A stretch of DNA of 64,000 nt from Nocardioides bruguierae (GTDB taxonomy: Bacteria; Actinomycetota; Actinomycetes; Propionibacteriales; Nocardioidaceae): contig NZ_JAMOIL010000011.1 in assembly GCF_023656415.1 (NCBI RefSeq), positions 124,001 to 188,000 on the forward strand, given 5' to 3'. Made by a program: the position numbers and the translations under genes. The stretch's first letter is position 1; every line of letters starts with the position of its first letter. The notes under the pieces are model-generated. The model did no database searches, had not been told where the DNA came from, and worked only from the letters and a program-made list of their open reading frames with translations. Positions 8,710-17,357 of this stretch are shown here, piece by piece.

Positions 8710-8741
8710 ACCGCCCCCGACGCACCTGCGTCGGGGGCGGT
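8710..8741 (+). terminator. Hairpin terminator after BCCT gene
   Basis: Perfect 15-nt arms (8710-8724 and 8727-8741) leave about a 14-bp stem with a tetraloop. There is no U tract. Confidence 0.75.
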
Positions 8742-8774
8742 GTCGCGTCCGGAGCGGGCCAGTAGGGTGCGGGC

Positions 8775-8927
8775 ATGACCAAGTGGCAGTACCAGGTGGC
8801 GCCGATCCCGCTCCACAACGAGGCCCTCATGCTCAACAACTTCGGCGAGGACGGCTGGGAGCTCGTCGCCATCCACACGAACGCGCAGGGCGGGCTGATC
8901 GCCTTCCTCAAGCGCCCCGCGGAGTGA
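8775..8927 (+). CDS. DUF4177 microprotein (Rv3678A-like)
   Basis: A 50-residue protein starting MTKWQYQVAPIPLHN and ending AFLKRPAE. The pattern of a WxY start, then LNNFGEDGWELVAI, then a short strand, is the DUF4177 fold: a small beta sheet with a conserved GWELV. The function is unknown. It lies immediately upstream of the RidA gene, whose GTG overlaps this stop codon (GTGA at 8924-8927), so the two are probably made together. The same pair occurs in the mycobacterial block (Rv3678A/Rv3678c, from recall). Confidence 0.8.
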   Translation: MTKWQYQVAPIPLHNEALMLNNFGEDGWELVAIHTNAQGGLIAFLKRPAE

Positions 8928-9394
8928 GTGCCGTGGGCGTCGTCGAGAGCCGCCTGGCCGAGCTGGGCCTGTCCGTCCCCGACGTGGTGAAGCCCGTCGC
9001 GGCCTACACCCCGGCCGTGCGCACCGGCTCCTACGTCTACACCTCCGGCCAGCTGCCGATGCGGGCCGGCGAGCTGATGACCACCGGCAAGGTCGGTGGC
9101 GAGGTCACGGCCGAGGAGGCGTTCGCCTGCGCGCAGCAGTGCGTGCTCAACGCCATCGCCGCGGTGAAGGCCGAGATCGGTGACCTCGACCAGGTCGTCC
9201 GCATCGTCAAGGTCGTCGCGTTCATCGCCTCGACCCCCGACTTCACCGGCCAGCCCGGCGTGGCCAACGGCGCCTCCGAGCTGCTCGGCCAGGCCTTCGG
9301 CGAGGCCGGCGTGCACGCCCGCTCCGCCGTCGGCGTGCCGGTGCTGCCGCTCGACTCGCCCGTCGAGGTGGAGATGGTCGTCGAGGTCGCCTGA
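8924..9394 (+). CDS. RidA/YjgF-family enamine/imine deaminase
   Basis: 156 residues. RidA proteins hydrolyse reactive enamine/imine intermediates formed by PLP enzymes such as threonine dehydratase. Seen here are SYVYTSGQLPMRAGEL (N-terminal strand pair), ACAQQCVLNAIAAVKAEIGDLDQVVRIVKVVAFI (central helix and strand) and the tail ARSAVGVPVLPLDSPVEVEM, whose Arg matches the carboxylate-binding residue of the family. The start is the GTG at 8924 overlapping the upstream stop; a GTG at 8933 is the alternative. It is probably cotranscribed with DUF4177 and the Nudix gene. Confidence 0.88.
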   Translation: MSAVGVVESRLAELGLSVPDVVKPVAAYTPAVRTGSYVYTSGQLPMRAGELMTTGKVGGEVTAEEAFACAQQCVLNAIAAVKAEIGDLDQVVRIVKVVAFIASTPDFTGQPGVANGASELLGQAFGEAGVHARSAVGVPVLPLDSPVEVEMVVEVA

Positions 9395-9420
9395 CCTCCC
9401 CCGACCCGCCCGGAGACCCC

Positions 9421-10293
9421 GTGCCGCACGTCCCGATCCCGCCCGCGCCGCTCCCGGACAGCCTCGTCGAGGCCGTCCGGGAGCACGCCGCGGGACGACG
9501 GCGGGCCGCCGAGCCCCGCGACGCGGCCACCGTGCTGCTGCTGCGCGACGGGCCCGGCGGCGTGGAGACCTACTACCTGCTGCGGCAGCGCTCGATGGCG
9601 TTCGCCGCGGGCATGGCCGTCTACCCCGGCGGCGGGGTCGACGCCCGGGACGCCTCGGCGGACCTGCCCTGGGCCGGCCCGCCCGTCTCGTGGTGGGCCG
9701 AGCGCCTGGGCTGCACGCAGGACGAGGCACGCGCCGTCGTGGCCGCCGCGGTGCGCGAGACGTTCGAGGAGTCCGGCGTCCTGCTGGCCTCCGAGCCGGG
9801 CTCGGAGGTCGTCGTCCCCACCGAGGGTGCCGCGTGGGAGGCCGACCGCGTCGCCTGCGAGACCCGCGCCTGCTCGCTCTCGGAGCTGCTGACCCGCCGC
9901 GGCCTCGTGCTCCGCAGCGACCTGCTGGCGCCGTGGGACGCGTGGCTCACGCCCGAGATCGAGCCGCGTCGCTACCGCACCTGGTTCCTGGTCGCGGCCC
10001 TGCCCGCGGGCTGCGCGACCCGGGACGTCTCGGGGGAGTCCTCCTCGGTGGAGTGGGCGCCGGCCGGCGCGCAGGCCGCACGCGCCGAGACCGGCGAGGT
10101 GGCCATGATGCCGCCGACCTACCTGACCTCCCTCGAGGTCGGTGCGTTCGACTCCGTCGCGGCGGTCCTGGAGGACGGGGCCGGGCGGCGGCTGGAGATG
10201 TTCTGCCCGCAGCCCGTCGAGACCGACGGCGAGTGGCGCTTCCGCTACCCCGACCGGCTCCAGCGGCTGCTGGTCGGGCGGGGCCGCGCGTGA
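9421..10293 (+). CDS. Nudix hydrolase, NUDT19/NUDT7-like
   Basis: 290 residues with a GTG start. The Nudix motif is split by an insert: VYPGGGVDARDAS comes first, then about 45 residues, then AAVRETFEESGVLL (RETxEExG). This layout, with the glycine pair separated from the REx2EE helix, is known from NUDT19-type enzymes acting on acyl-CoA or related diphosphates. The substrate is not proven. The gene overlaps the next one by 4 bases (GTGA at 10290), indicating coupling with the metallo-beta-lactamase protein. Confidence 0.82.
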   Translation: MPHVPIPPAPLPDSLVEAVREHAAGRRRAAEPRDAATVLLLRDGPGGVETYYLLRQRSMAFAAGMAVYPGGGVDARDASADLPWAGPPVSWWAERLGCTQDEARAVVAAAVRETFEESGVLLASEPGSEVVVPTEGAAWEADRVACETRACSLSELLTRRGLVLRSDLLAPWDAWLTPEIEPRRYRTWFLVAALPAGCATRDVSGESSSVEWAPAGAQAARAETGEVAMMPPTYLTSLEVGAFDSVAAVLEDGAGRRLEMFCPQPVETDGEWRFRYPDRLQRLLVGRGRA

Positions 10294-11105
10294 GCACCGA
10301 CTGGGTGGGCGGAGCCTTCGGCGAGCGAGGCCGCTGCGTGCTCGCCGACAACGCGGGTCCCATGACGCTGGACGGCACCAACACGTGGGTGCTGGCCGAG
10401 CCCGGTGCCCGGCGGGCGCTGGTGGTCGACCCCGGCCCCGAGCTCGTGGCGCACCTGGACGCCGTGGCGGGCGCGGCCGAGGAGATGGCCGGGTCGGTGG
10501 CCGCAGTCCTGCTCACCCACCACCACGCCGACCACGCCGAGGCGGCCCGCACCTTCGCCGAGCGGGTCGGCTGCGGCGTCCGCGCCCTCGACCCGGCCCT
10601 CACCCTCGGCGACGAGGGCCTCGCGGACGGCGACGTGGTCGACGTCGACGGACTCGAGCTGCACGTGGTGGCCACCCCGGGGCACACCGCCGACTCGCTG
10701 TCGTTCTGGCTGCCCGCCGAGCGGGCCCTGCTCACCGGCGACACCGTGCTGGGCCGCGGGACCACGATGGTCGCCCACCCCGACGGCGAGCTGGGGGCCT
10801 ACCTGGGCTCGCTGGAGCGGCTGCACGCGCTGGCCTCCGAGGTGGGGGCGGCCTCGGTGTGGCCGGGCCACGGCCCGGTGCTGGCCTCCGCCGTGGACGT
10901 GCTGGACGCCTACCGCGCCCACCGCGTGGACCGGCTCGAGCAGGTGGAGCAGGCGGCCGACGCCCTCGGCCTGGCCCTGCACGACCCGGCGCTGCTCGAC
11001 CACGCCCGTGACGTGGTGGAGGTCGTCTACGCGGACGTCGACCCCGTCCTGTGGCCCGCCGCGGAGCTCAGCGTCCGCGCCCAGCTCGCCTACCTGGCCG
11101 GCTGA
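10290..11105 (+). CDS. Metallo-beta-lactamase fold hydrolase (LACTB2/Rv3677c-like)
   Basis: 271 residues with a GTG start overlapping the upstream stop. The metal ligands are HHHADH at 77-82, PGHTADSL after the domain middle, LTGDTVLG, and WPGHGPV. The N-terminal LADNAGPMTLDGTNTWVL is characteristic of the LACTB2-like branch, whose human member is an endoribonuclease. The bacterial role is open: RNA processing or thioester hydrolysis are both possible. The C-terminal helical domain is also present. It is last in the DUF4177-RidA-Nudix-MBL operon, and its mycobacterial counterpart sits next to Crp. Confidence 0.85.
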   Translation: MSTDWVGGAFGERGRCVLADNAGPMTLDGTNTWVLAEPGARRALVVDPGPELVAHLDAVAGAAEEMAGSVAAVLLTHHHADHAEAARTFAERVGCGVRALDPALTLGDEGLADGDVVDVDGLELHVVATPGHTADSLSFWLPAERALLTGDTVLGRGTTMVAHPDGELGAYLGSLERLHALASEVGAASVWPGHGPVLASAVDVLDAYRAHRVDRLEQVEQAADALGLALHDPALLDHARDVVEVVYADVDPVLWPAAELSVRAQLAYLAG

Positions 11106-11120
11106 GCACGCCGACCACGT

Positions 11121-11138
11121 CCGCGTCGCCGGACGCGG
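11121..11138. terminator. Small hairpin between convergent MBL and exchanger genes
   Basis: CCGCGTC at 11121-11127 pairs with GACGCGG at 11132-11138, with a 4-nt loop. The stops lie at 11105 and 11140 on opposite strands, so it may serve both. Confidence 0.5.
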
Positions 11139-11139
11139 C

Positions 11140-12462
11140 TCAGGCGGCCTCGGTGGAGAGCTCGGACATGGGGGTGACGACGCCGTCGCGCACCAGGCGC
11201 CGGGTGACGCCGAGGCGCCGGCCGACCCGCAGGGCCGACCAGCCGACGTAGACGATCGAGAGGGCGACGATCACGTACGTGTTCATCGCGTCGGTGCCCA
11301 GGACGCTGACCAGGAACTGGGTGGTGAACAGGCCCAGCAGCACGCCGGCGTCCCGCGCCGAGAGGCGGAGGTCGAGCAGCAGCGCCACCGCGAACAGCGA
11401 CTGGGCGGCGGTGATCAGCAGCTCGAAGCGCTGCTCGGTGTCGATCGGCAGCCCTGCGACGGTGCCGGCGGAGAGGGCGAAGACGAGGGGGAGACCGCCG
11501 ACCAGCAGCGTCCACTGGTTGACCTTGGAGGAGAGCAGCGCGCCGAGGGAGTCGTCGGCCTTGAGCCGCCACGCGTAGAGGCAGGCGACGATCAGCTCGG
11601 GGGACTCGCTGGCCAGCGGCGCGATCCACTGCACCAGCAGGAACTGGGAGACGCCCAGCTCCTCGCCGGTGGTGGTGAGCGACTCGGCGAAGTGCTCGGC
11701 GCACGCGAGGATCATCAGGCCGGCGACGACGAAGGTGCCGATCACCCAGGCCCGCCGGGGGCGGGTGTCGAGGCCGCCCATCCACGCGGACGTGCCCAGC
11801 AGATCGGGCTCGGAGGACTCCATGCGCGAGAGCCGCCAGGCGTAGCCCGCGAAGATGAGCAGGAAGACGGCCGAGTCGATCAGCGTGAGGCTGCTGCGCA
11901 GGGGCAGGGTCAGCGAGTACAGGGTGGCGATCCCGAGGAAGACCACCTCCACCGACATCGCGGGAGCCAGGCGCACCTCGGCCGCGTGGTGGTCGACCTG
12001 CTTGGCCTCCTTGCGGCTGCGCCACAGCGCCAGCGTCGCCACGAGCACGACCAGGGGCCACCCGACGCCGACGAGCACCCGGTTGGCGCCGGTCATGTTC
12101 GCCAGGGCCAGGCCGCAGACCTCGGGGCTGCCGCCGTCGGCCGCGAACTCGCCGCCGCACTGGGTCGTGAAGACGAAGTCGACCGCGTACTCCGGCAGCA
12201 CGGCCACCAGCGCCAGCAGGGCCAGCGCGAGGCCGGCGTTGATGTCGACCTGCACCGCCTCGGCCGCCCACGAGAGCAGGAAGGCTGCCCCGACGATCGC
12301 CAGGCCGTAGACCAGCACCTGCACGGGGGCCGCGATCTCGGGTGCCGGCCCGCCCAGGTAGGCCGCGGCCCCCAGGTACGTGCCGGGCAGCGCCAGCAGC
12401 GCCGCGATCGCCAGCGGGAGCGGCGGTCGGGTCGCGACCGGCGCGTCGGTGCTCGTGGACAT
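11140..12462 (-). CDS. Sodium/calcium exchanger family membrane protein (CaCA superfamily)
   Basis: 440 residues, about 11 membrane spans. The two alpha-repeat-like segments are ALVAVLPEYAVDFVF with NMTGANRVLVGVG, and LASESPELIVACLYAWRL with SSKVNQWTLLVGG. Acidic residues inside hydrophobic helices next to G-N/S motifs are the ion-binding pattern of cation exchangers. It probably exchanges calcium or sodium for protons; the ion is not determined. The start chosen is the ATG at 12462 because GGGTGGG precedes it; an ATG at 12498 would add 12 residues. It stands alone, downstream of the sigma factor/sensor pair on the same strand. Confidence 0.78.
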   Translation of the reverse strand: MSTSTDAPVATRPPLPLAIAALLALPGTYLGAAAYLGGPAPEIAAPVQVLVYGLAIVGAAFLLSWAAEAVQVDINAGLALALLALVAVLPEYAVDFVFTTQCGGEFAADGGSPEVCGLALANMTGANRVLVGVGWPLVVLVATLALWRSRKEAKQVDHHAAEVRLAPAMSVEVVFLGIATLYSLTLPLRSSLTLIDSAVFLLIFAGYAWRLSRMESSEPDLLGTSAWMGGLDTRPRRAWVIGTFVVAGLMILACAEHFAESLTTTGEELGVSQFLLVQWIAPLASESPELIVACLYAWRLKADDSLGALLSSKVNQWTLLVGGLPLVFALSAGTVAGLPIDTEQRFELLITAAQSLFAVALLLDLRLSARDAGVLLGLFTTQFLVSVLGTDAMNTYVIVALSIVYVGWSALRVGRRLGVTRRLVRDGVVTPMSELSTEAA

Positions 12463-12534
12463 GGGCCCACCCTGTCGTGTCCGCTCGGCGCGAGGCATCA
12501 CCCCGCCCGGCGCGCGGCCCGCGCCAGAAAGCTG

Positions 12535-12582
12535 CTGCCGACTCACCGCCGAGTCGGCAGCACGTCACTGCCGACTCGGCGG
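12535..12582 (-). terminator. Overlapping hairpins downstream of the duplicated sensor-like gene
   Basis: Three copies of one arm alternate. 12535-12544 pairs with 12551-12560 (10 bp, loop 6). 12546-12560 pairs with 12568-12582 (15 bp perfect, loop 7). The two hairpins share their middle arm, so only one can form. On the minus strand they follow the stop at 12620 and precede the exchanger start, so termination or attenuation is possible. A G6-C-G10 tract lies next to them at 12594-12610. Confidence 0.6.
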
Positions 12583-12619
12583 AAGGTGAGGCTGGGGGGC
12601 GGGGGGGGGGCTTGGGGGA

Positions 12620-15001
12620 TCAGGCGGGGTGACGGCGCCCGCGGAAGCCGGCGACGGTGCCGAGGCCGAGCAGCAGGACCAGGACGCCGCCGGTGCCGGC
12701 GACCAGCCAGCGCTGCAGGGTCCAGTGGCCCACCCAGCTCCACGGCAGCGCCCCGGGCGCGACGGTGGAGGCCTTGAGGGGGCGGTCCGGCTGCTGGAGG
12801 AGCCCGCCGGCCACGGAGAGCGTGGCGCTCAGCTCGGGGTCGGTGCGGATCAGCGGGGTGTGCTGACCGCCTCCCACGGCCGCGACGGTGCCGCCGCCGG
12901 CCGAGGTGGAGGACACGAGGACCCGGGAGCCCACGGTCGTCATGACCCGTCCGCCCCCGGCCTGGGCCGAGCGCAGTGCGCGCGTCGACGCCGTGCTGCT
13001 GCTGCCCTTCTCCGCGTTCACCCACGTGATGGCTCCGTCGTCGGTGACGGAGAGTCCCAGCAGCGGGGTCTCGGACGCCTCCGCGACGTCGGGGGCGCCG
13101 TCGCCCACGACGGGGACGCGCCCCACGATCGAGACGCGGCCGCCCACGCTGCTGGTGGTCCACTCCTGCGCGGCGTCACCGGAGAAGGAGACCCAGGCCC
13201 CCGAGGGCGACCACGCGAGCTGGGTGGCCAGGGCGGCGACGCCCGTCGGCAGGTCGGGGGTCAGGTCGGTGGTGGTGACCTCGCCGGTGCGCAGGTCGAG
13301 CACCGCGACGCCGCTGGCCACGGTCGTCGGGGCGTCCGCCTGCGCGTCGAACGGGGCCGGCGGCTCTGACCAGGCGTAGGCGAGCCGCGACCCGTCGGGC
13401 GAGAGTGCCAGTGCCGGCTGCACGGCCGCGGTGGCGGTGGGCTCGCCACCGACCCAGCCGGGCAGGTCGAGGGCGCGGTACCGCCCCCACGGGTCGACGG
13501 TCACGACCACCGAGGTGGCGTCGTCGGTCTCCTGCGCCCAGGCGGCGCCCTGGACACCGACGGCCAGGGTTGTCGCGGGCTCGGACAGGAGCGAGTCGGG
13601 CACCGCGACGAGCGTCCTCGGGACCCCCGCGCGAGCCTGCTCGGGCCGGTCGTCGACGCCGAGGAAGGCCAGCCAGAGCGCCATGCCCACGACGAGGACG
13701 CCCGCGAGCAGCGGCAGCCGCCCCCGGCGCATCCCGAGCGTGAGGACGCCCGCCAGGAGGTAGACGCCCACCAGGCCCAGCGCCGCCCAGTACCAGGGCA
13801 GGCCGGTGTCGGTCGTGGGCCAGGTGGGCTCGGTGACCTGCACGCTGGTGCGGGCCAGGTCGGCCGCCACGGCGGTGAGCCCCTCGGGCACCGTGGCGAC
13901 CTCGGTGACCTGGACGGTGCCGTCACCGGGGTCCAGGGTCAGGTCGAGGAGCGTGGCGGGGCCGGCGTGGTCGGCCGCGTCGAGCGCGCGGACCAGCACG
14001 TGGCCGGCGCCGTCGGACAGGCTCCCGCCCACCACGGTGAGGGCGAGGTCGTCCAGGCCAGGGACGGGGACGGCCGCTGCCGTGGTCAGCAGCCGGTGTC
14101 GCACGGTGCCTCCGGTCCGGCCGCGGGCGACGGTGTCCATCACGAGCCCGGCCGTCGGGTCGACGGCCAGGGGGAACCGGCCGTTCGGGGCGAGCGACAG
14201 CGCGGTGGTCTCCCCGTCGCGGGTGGTGCTCAGGACCGCGCGGCGCGTCGCCGTGACGGCGGTGCCGTCGTCGTCCACCGCGACCTCGAGGTCGGTCAGG
14301 TCGGACCCGCGCTGCGGCACCCGCCAGGTCTCGCCGGTGGCGGTGTCGACGACGCCGGAGACCTCGGCCGCGCGGGTGGCGTCGGCGGTGCTGGTGAAGC
14401 CGGCGAGGGCCAGGTAGCGCCCGGCCGGGGACCACGCCCACTGCTCGACGGTGAGCCCGTCGGTCACGTCGGTGCTGACGACGGTCACGTCCCCGGTGAC
14501 CAGCGAGGCGAGGCGGACGTCGCCGCGGCCGCCGTCGACCGACTTCCCGGACCACGCCAGTGTCGTGCCGTCGGGGGAGAGCGTGACGTCCTGCCCGCTG
14601 CGCCACGCCATGCCCGGGGGCTGGAGCACCGCGTACGAGCCGTCCTCGGCGGAGACCGCGACGACGCCGTGGTCGACCCGCTCGATCGCGGCGGTGACGC
14701 CCACGGCGAGGTCGGCGGTGGTGAGGGCGTCCAGGCTCTCGACCGGCACCTCGACGACGGTCGAGGGGAACCCGCCGCCGGGCCCCGCGGGGTCCACGTC
14801 GTCGGGCTGGGAGAGCAGGGGCAGGCCGGTGACGGCGGCGGCCAGCACCAGGACGGCGGCCACGACCCCGCCGATGCGCACCGCGACGTCGCGACGGTGC
14901 GCCCGGCGACCGCCCGCCCAGGTGGCCTCGACGTCCGGGTGCAGGTCGGGGGCGTCGTGGGAGAGGCGCTCCAGCTCGGAACGCAGGTCGGTGGGGCTCA
15001 C
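12620..15001 (-). CDS. Membrane protein with two WD40/TolB-like extracytoplasmic domains, partner of the sigma factor
   Basis: 793 residues, GTG start overlapping the sigma-factor stop (GTGA, 14998-15001). The order is: a short cytoplasmic part (1-40), one membrane span (about 41-63), a beta-propeller-like domain, two spans close together (about 400-420 and 427-446), a second propeller-like domain, one span (about 765-785), and a basic tail. Both halves contain the LAVGV strand, LSPDGT/LSPDGS, and WSPAGRY/WSPSGAW blade motifs, so the gene looks internally duplicated. Genes beside SigE-family sigma factors often encode membrane regulators, but no zinc-binding anti-sigma motif is visible. A sensor or anti-sigma role is inferred only from coupling. 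Confidence 0.75.
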   Translation of the reverse strand: MSPTDLRSELERLSHDAPDLHPDVEATWAGGRRAHRRDVAVRIGGVVAAVLVLAAAVTGLPLLSQPDDVDPAGPGGGFPSTVVEVPVESLDALTTADLAVGVTAAIERVDHGVVAVSAEDGSYAVLQPPGMAWRSGQDVTLSPDGTTLAWSGKSVDGGRGDVRLASLVTGDVTVVSTDVTDGLTVEQWAWSPAGRYLALAGFTSTADATRAAEVSGVVDTATGETWRVPQRGSDLTDLEVAVDDDGTAVTATRRAVLSTTRDGETTALSLAPNGRFPLAVDPTAGLVMDTVARGRTGGTVRHRLLTTAAAVPVPGLDDLALTVVGGSLSDGAGHVLVRALDAADHAGPATLLDLTLDPGDGTVQVTEVATVPEGLTAVAADLARTSVQVTEPTWPTTDTGLPWYWAALGLVGVYLLAGVLTLGMRRGRLPLLAGVLVVGMALWLAFLGVDDRPEQARAGVPRTLVAVPDSLLSEPATTLAVGVQGAAWAQETDDATSVVVTVDPWGRYRALDLPGWVGGEPTATAAVQPALALSPDGSRLAYAWSEPPAPFDAQADAPTTVASGVAVLDLRTGEVTTTDLTPDLPTGVAALATQLAWSPSGAWVSFSGDAAQEWTTSSVGGRVSIVGRVPVVGDGAPDVAEASETPLLGLSVTDDGAITWVNAEKGSSSTASTRALRSAQAGGGRVMTTVGSRVLVSSTSAGGGTVAAVGGGQHTPLIRTDPELSATLSVAGGLLQQPDRPLKASTVAPGALPWSWVGHWTLQRWLVAGTGGVLVLLLGLGTVAGFRGRRHPA

Positions 15002-15516
15002 TGGGCACCTCCGGGGGAGGGGGTGGAGCCGACCAGGTCGGCCAGCTCCGGCGCGACCACGCGGATGCGGGTCAGCGCCTGGCGGGTGAGGGACTTCGCG
15101 GTACCGGGCCGGATGCCCAGGACACGCGCGGTCTCGACCTCGGTGAGGTCCTCGTAGAAGCGCAGCACCAGCACGGTGCGCTGGCGGGAGGTGAGTCGTG
15201 AGAGCGCGTCGGCCAGCGTCAGCCGGACGGCCGGGTCGGCCTCGGGCGCGGCGGGGCGGTCGCCCGCGGCGTCCAGGCCGTGCTCGACCACGCCCTTGCG
15301 GCGCCGCCACCACGAGATGTTGGTGGTGTACATGATCCGGCGGACGTACGGCTCTGGATCGCCCTCGATCCGGTGCCAGGCGCGGGCGGCCTGGAGCAGG
15401 GCGTGCTGCACGAGGTCCTCGGCCGCGTGGGCGTCCTGGGTGAGCAGGTACGCGGTGCGCGACAGCGAGGCGGTGCGTGCCCGCACGAACTGCTCGAAGT
15501 CTGCTTTCGAAGTCAC
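14998..15516 (-). CDS. SigE-family (ECF-like) RNA polymerase sigma factor
   Basis: 172 residues. Region 2 runs from FEQFVRARTASLSRTAYLLT through AAEDLVQHALLQAARAW to YVRRIMYTTNISWWRRRK. Region 4 is LSRLTSRQRTVLVLRFYEDLTEVETARVLGI, with RPGTAKSLTRQALTRIR as the recognition helix. This is the actinobacterial SigE family layout, with no long C-terminal extension. It is probably released by a signal acting through the coupled membrane protein downstream (inferred). The target promoters are unknown. It is divergent from nothing: the next gene upstream (crp) runs in the same direction. Confidence 0.88.
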   Translation of the reverse strand: MTSKADFEQFVRARTASLSRTAYLLTQDAHAAEDLVQHALLQAARAWHRIEGDPEPYVRRIMYTTNISWWRRRKGVVEHGLDAAGDRPAAPEADPAVRLTLADALSRLTSRQRTVLVLRFYEDLTEVETARVLGIRPGTAKSLTRQALTRIRVVAPELADLVGSTPSPGGAQ

Positions 15517-15648
15517 GACGACCCCCTTCCACCCCTCACTACGCAGGCGAGGGTGCGGACGGGGGTCGTCGCGCGGAGAATTCTTCGAATGTCCTGAGCG
15601 GGGCGGACGTCGGGGACGTCCGCACGCTCAGGGGTGCCGACCGGTGGG

Positions 15649-16326
15649 TCAGCGGGCGCGCTTGGCGAGGCGCTCGAGGTCGAGGATGACCACGGAGCGC
15701 GGCTCGAGGCGCAGCCAGCCGCGGCTGACGAAGTCGGCCAGGGCCTTGTTCACGGTCTCGCGGGAGGCGCCGACCAGCTGGGCGAGCTCCTCCTGGGTGA
15801 GGTCGTGGTTGACGTGGACGCCGTCGTCGGCGGTGCGGCCGAAGCGGTCGGCGAGGTCGAGCAGCGCCTTGGCGACACGGCCGGGGACGTCGGAGAACAC
15901 GAGGTCCGCCACGACGTCGTTGGCCTTGCGCAGGCGGCCGGCCAGCTGGGCGAGGAGGCCGCGCGCCACGACGGGGCGACCCTCCAGCCAGCGCAGCAGG
16001 TCCTCGTGCGAGAGCGAGGCGAAGGAGCAGTCGGTCACCGCGGTGACGGCGGCCGAGCGCGGGCCCGGGTCGAAGAGCGAGAGCTCACCGAACATCTGGC
16101 CGGGGCCGAGGATCGCGAGCAGGTTCTCGCGCCCGTCGGTCGAGGTGCGGCCGAGCTTCACCTTGCCGTCGAGCACGATGTACAGCTTGTCGCCGACGTC
16201 GCCCTCGTGGAAGAGGACCTCGCCGCGGCGCAGCCGGCTCTCGGTCATCGAGGCGCGCAGCGCCGAGGCTGCCTCGTCGTCCAGCGCACTGAACAGGGGC
16301 GCTTGACGCAGTACGTCGTTGTCCAC
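15649..16326 (-). CDS. crp: Crp/GlxR-type cAMP-responsive transcription factor
   Basis: 225 residues, the length of mycobacterial Crp. The cyclic-nucleotide domain has GDKLYIVLDGKVKLGR, GRENLLAILGPGQMFGELSLFDPGPRSA (the phosphate-binding cassette), and the linker helix. The winged helix has LTQEELAQLVGASRETVNKALADF (helix-turn-helix) and ends LERLAKRAR. These stretches match M. tuberculosis Crp closely as I recall it. The start is the GTG at 16326, with GGGAGG 7 bases upstream; longer in-frame extensions lack similarity. It is divergent from the endonuclease III gene. Two Crp-like boxes occur elsewhere in this window. Confidence 0.93.
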   Translation of the reverse strand: MDNDVLRQAPLFSALDDEAASALRASMTESRLRRGEVLFHEGDVGDKLYIVLDGKVKLGRTSTDGRENLLAILGPGQMFGELSLFDPGPRSAAVTAVTDCSFASLSHEDLLRWLEGRPVVARGLLAQLAGRLRKANDVVADLVFSDVPGRVAKALLDLADRFGRTADDGVHVNHDLTQEELAQLVGASRETVNKALADFVSRGWLRLEPRSVVILDLERLAKRAR

Positions 16327-16589
16327 CAGGGACCTCCCACTCGCTTCTTCTCCGGGACCCGTCCTAGGACGGGCCACAGGCATCCTATCGGTGCCGGCAC
16401 GGACGCAGGCGTCCGCCTCGCCGATCAGACCACCTCGCAGCCGTTCGGACTGCGAACCGGTCCGTGCCGACTGGAACATGCCAATCATCATGATGTCAGA
16501 TGTCTGTCAGGTGTGTGGTGTCGTCGGCCGCTCCTCGCCGGGGAGCGGGGAAGGCCGGGCTGTCACCGGTGTCTCGTACGCTCGGGGGC

Positions 16590-17357
16590 GTGGCGCAGCA
16601 GCAGGAGAACACGCAGGGGACGACGGCCCGCCGGCGCGCCCCCAAGGCCTACTCCACCGCCGGCGAGACCGAGCTCGGCCTGGTGCGCCGGGCCCGGCGC
16701 ATCCACCGCGTGCTGGCCGAGACCTACCCCGACGCGCACTGCGAGCTCGACTTCGAGGACCCGTTCCAGCTGCTGGTGGTCACCGTGCTCTCCGCGCAGA
16801 CCACCGACAAGCGAGTCAACGCCGTTCGCCCGACCCTGTTCGCCGCCTACCCGGACCCGCGCGCGATGGCCGCCGCGGACCGGGAGACGCTGGAGGGGAT
16901 CGTCGGGCCGCTGGGGTTCTTCCGCGCCAAGACCGAGTCGCTGCTCAAGCTCTCCGCCGCGCTCGTGGCCGACCACGACGGCCAGGTGCCGGCGCGCCTG
17001 GAGGACCTGGTCAAGCTGCCCGGCGTGGGCCGCAAGACGGCCAACGTCGTGCTGGGCAACGCCTTCGACGTCCCCGGGATCACCGTCGACACGCACTTCG
17101 GCCGCCTGGCCCGGCGCTTCGGCTGGACCGAGGAGACCGACCCCGTGAAGGTCGAGCACGCCGTCGCTGCGCTGTTCGAGAAGCGTGACTGGACGATGCT
17201 CTCGCACCGCCTCATCTGGCACGGCCGGCGCCGGTGCCACGCCCAGAAGCCGGCCTGCGGCGCCTGCCCGGTCTCGCGCTGGTGCCCGGCGTTCGGCGAG
17301 GGCCCCGTCGAGCCCGAGGCCGCGGCGAGGCTCGTGCGCACCGAGGGCAGGGCGTGA
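16590..17357 (+). CDS. nth: Endonuclease III
   Basis: Base-excision repair glycosylase/AP lyase for oxidised pyrimidines, 255 residues from the GTG at 16590. The helix-hairpin-helix is LPGVGRKTANVVLGNAF with catalytic K149; the catalytic Asp is D167 in TVDTHFGR. Four cysteines, C216, C223, C226 and C232 (x6, x2, x5), bind the 4Fe-4S cluster. The start is uncertain: GTG at 16590 has its G-run too close, and GTG at 16569 or ATG at 16500 are possible. The next gene overlaps by GTGA at 17354, opening a coupled run of four genes (nth, TlpA-like, Nudix, marP) in the same order as mycobacteria. Confidence 0.92.
   Translation: MAQQQENTQGTTARRRAPKAYSTAGETELGLVRRARRIHRVLAETYPDAHCELDFEDPFQLLVVTVLSAQTTDKRVNAVRPTLFAAYPDPRAMAAADRETLEGIVGPLGFFRAKTESLLKLSAALVADHDGQVPARLEDLVKLPGVGRKTANVVLGNAFDVPGITVDTHFGRLARRFGWTEETDPVKVEHAVAALFEKRDWTMLSHRLIWHGRRRCHAQKPACGACPVSRWCPAFGEGPVEPEAAARLVRTEGRA

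Noticed and set aside
12620..15001. Frameshifted pair of adjacent genes
   Set aside because: The reading frame is continuous through both propeller-like halves and the middle membrane spans, so it is one duplicated gene.
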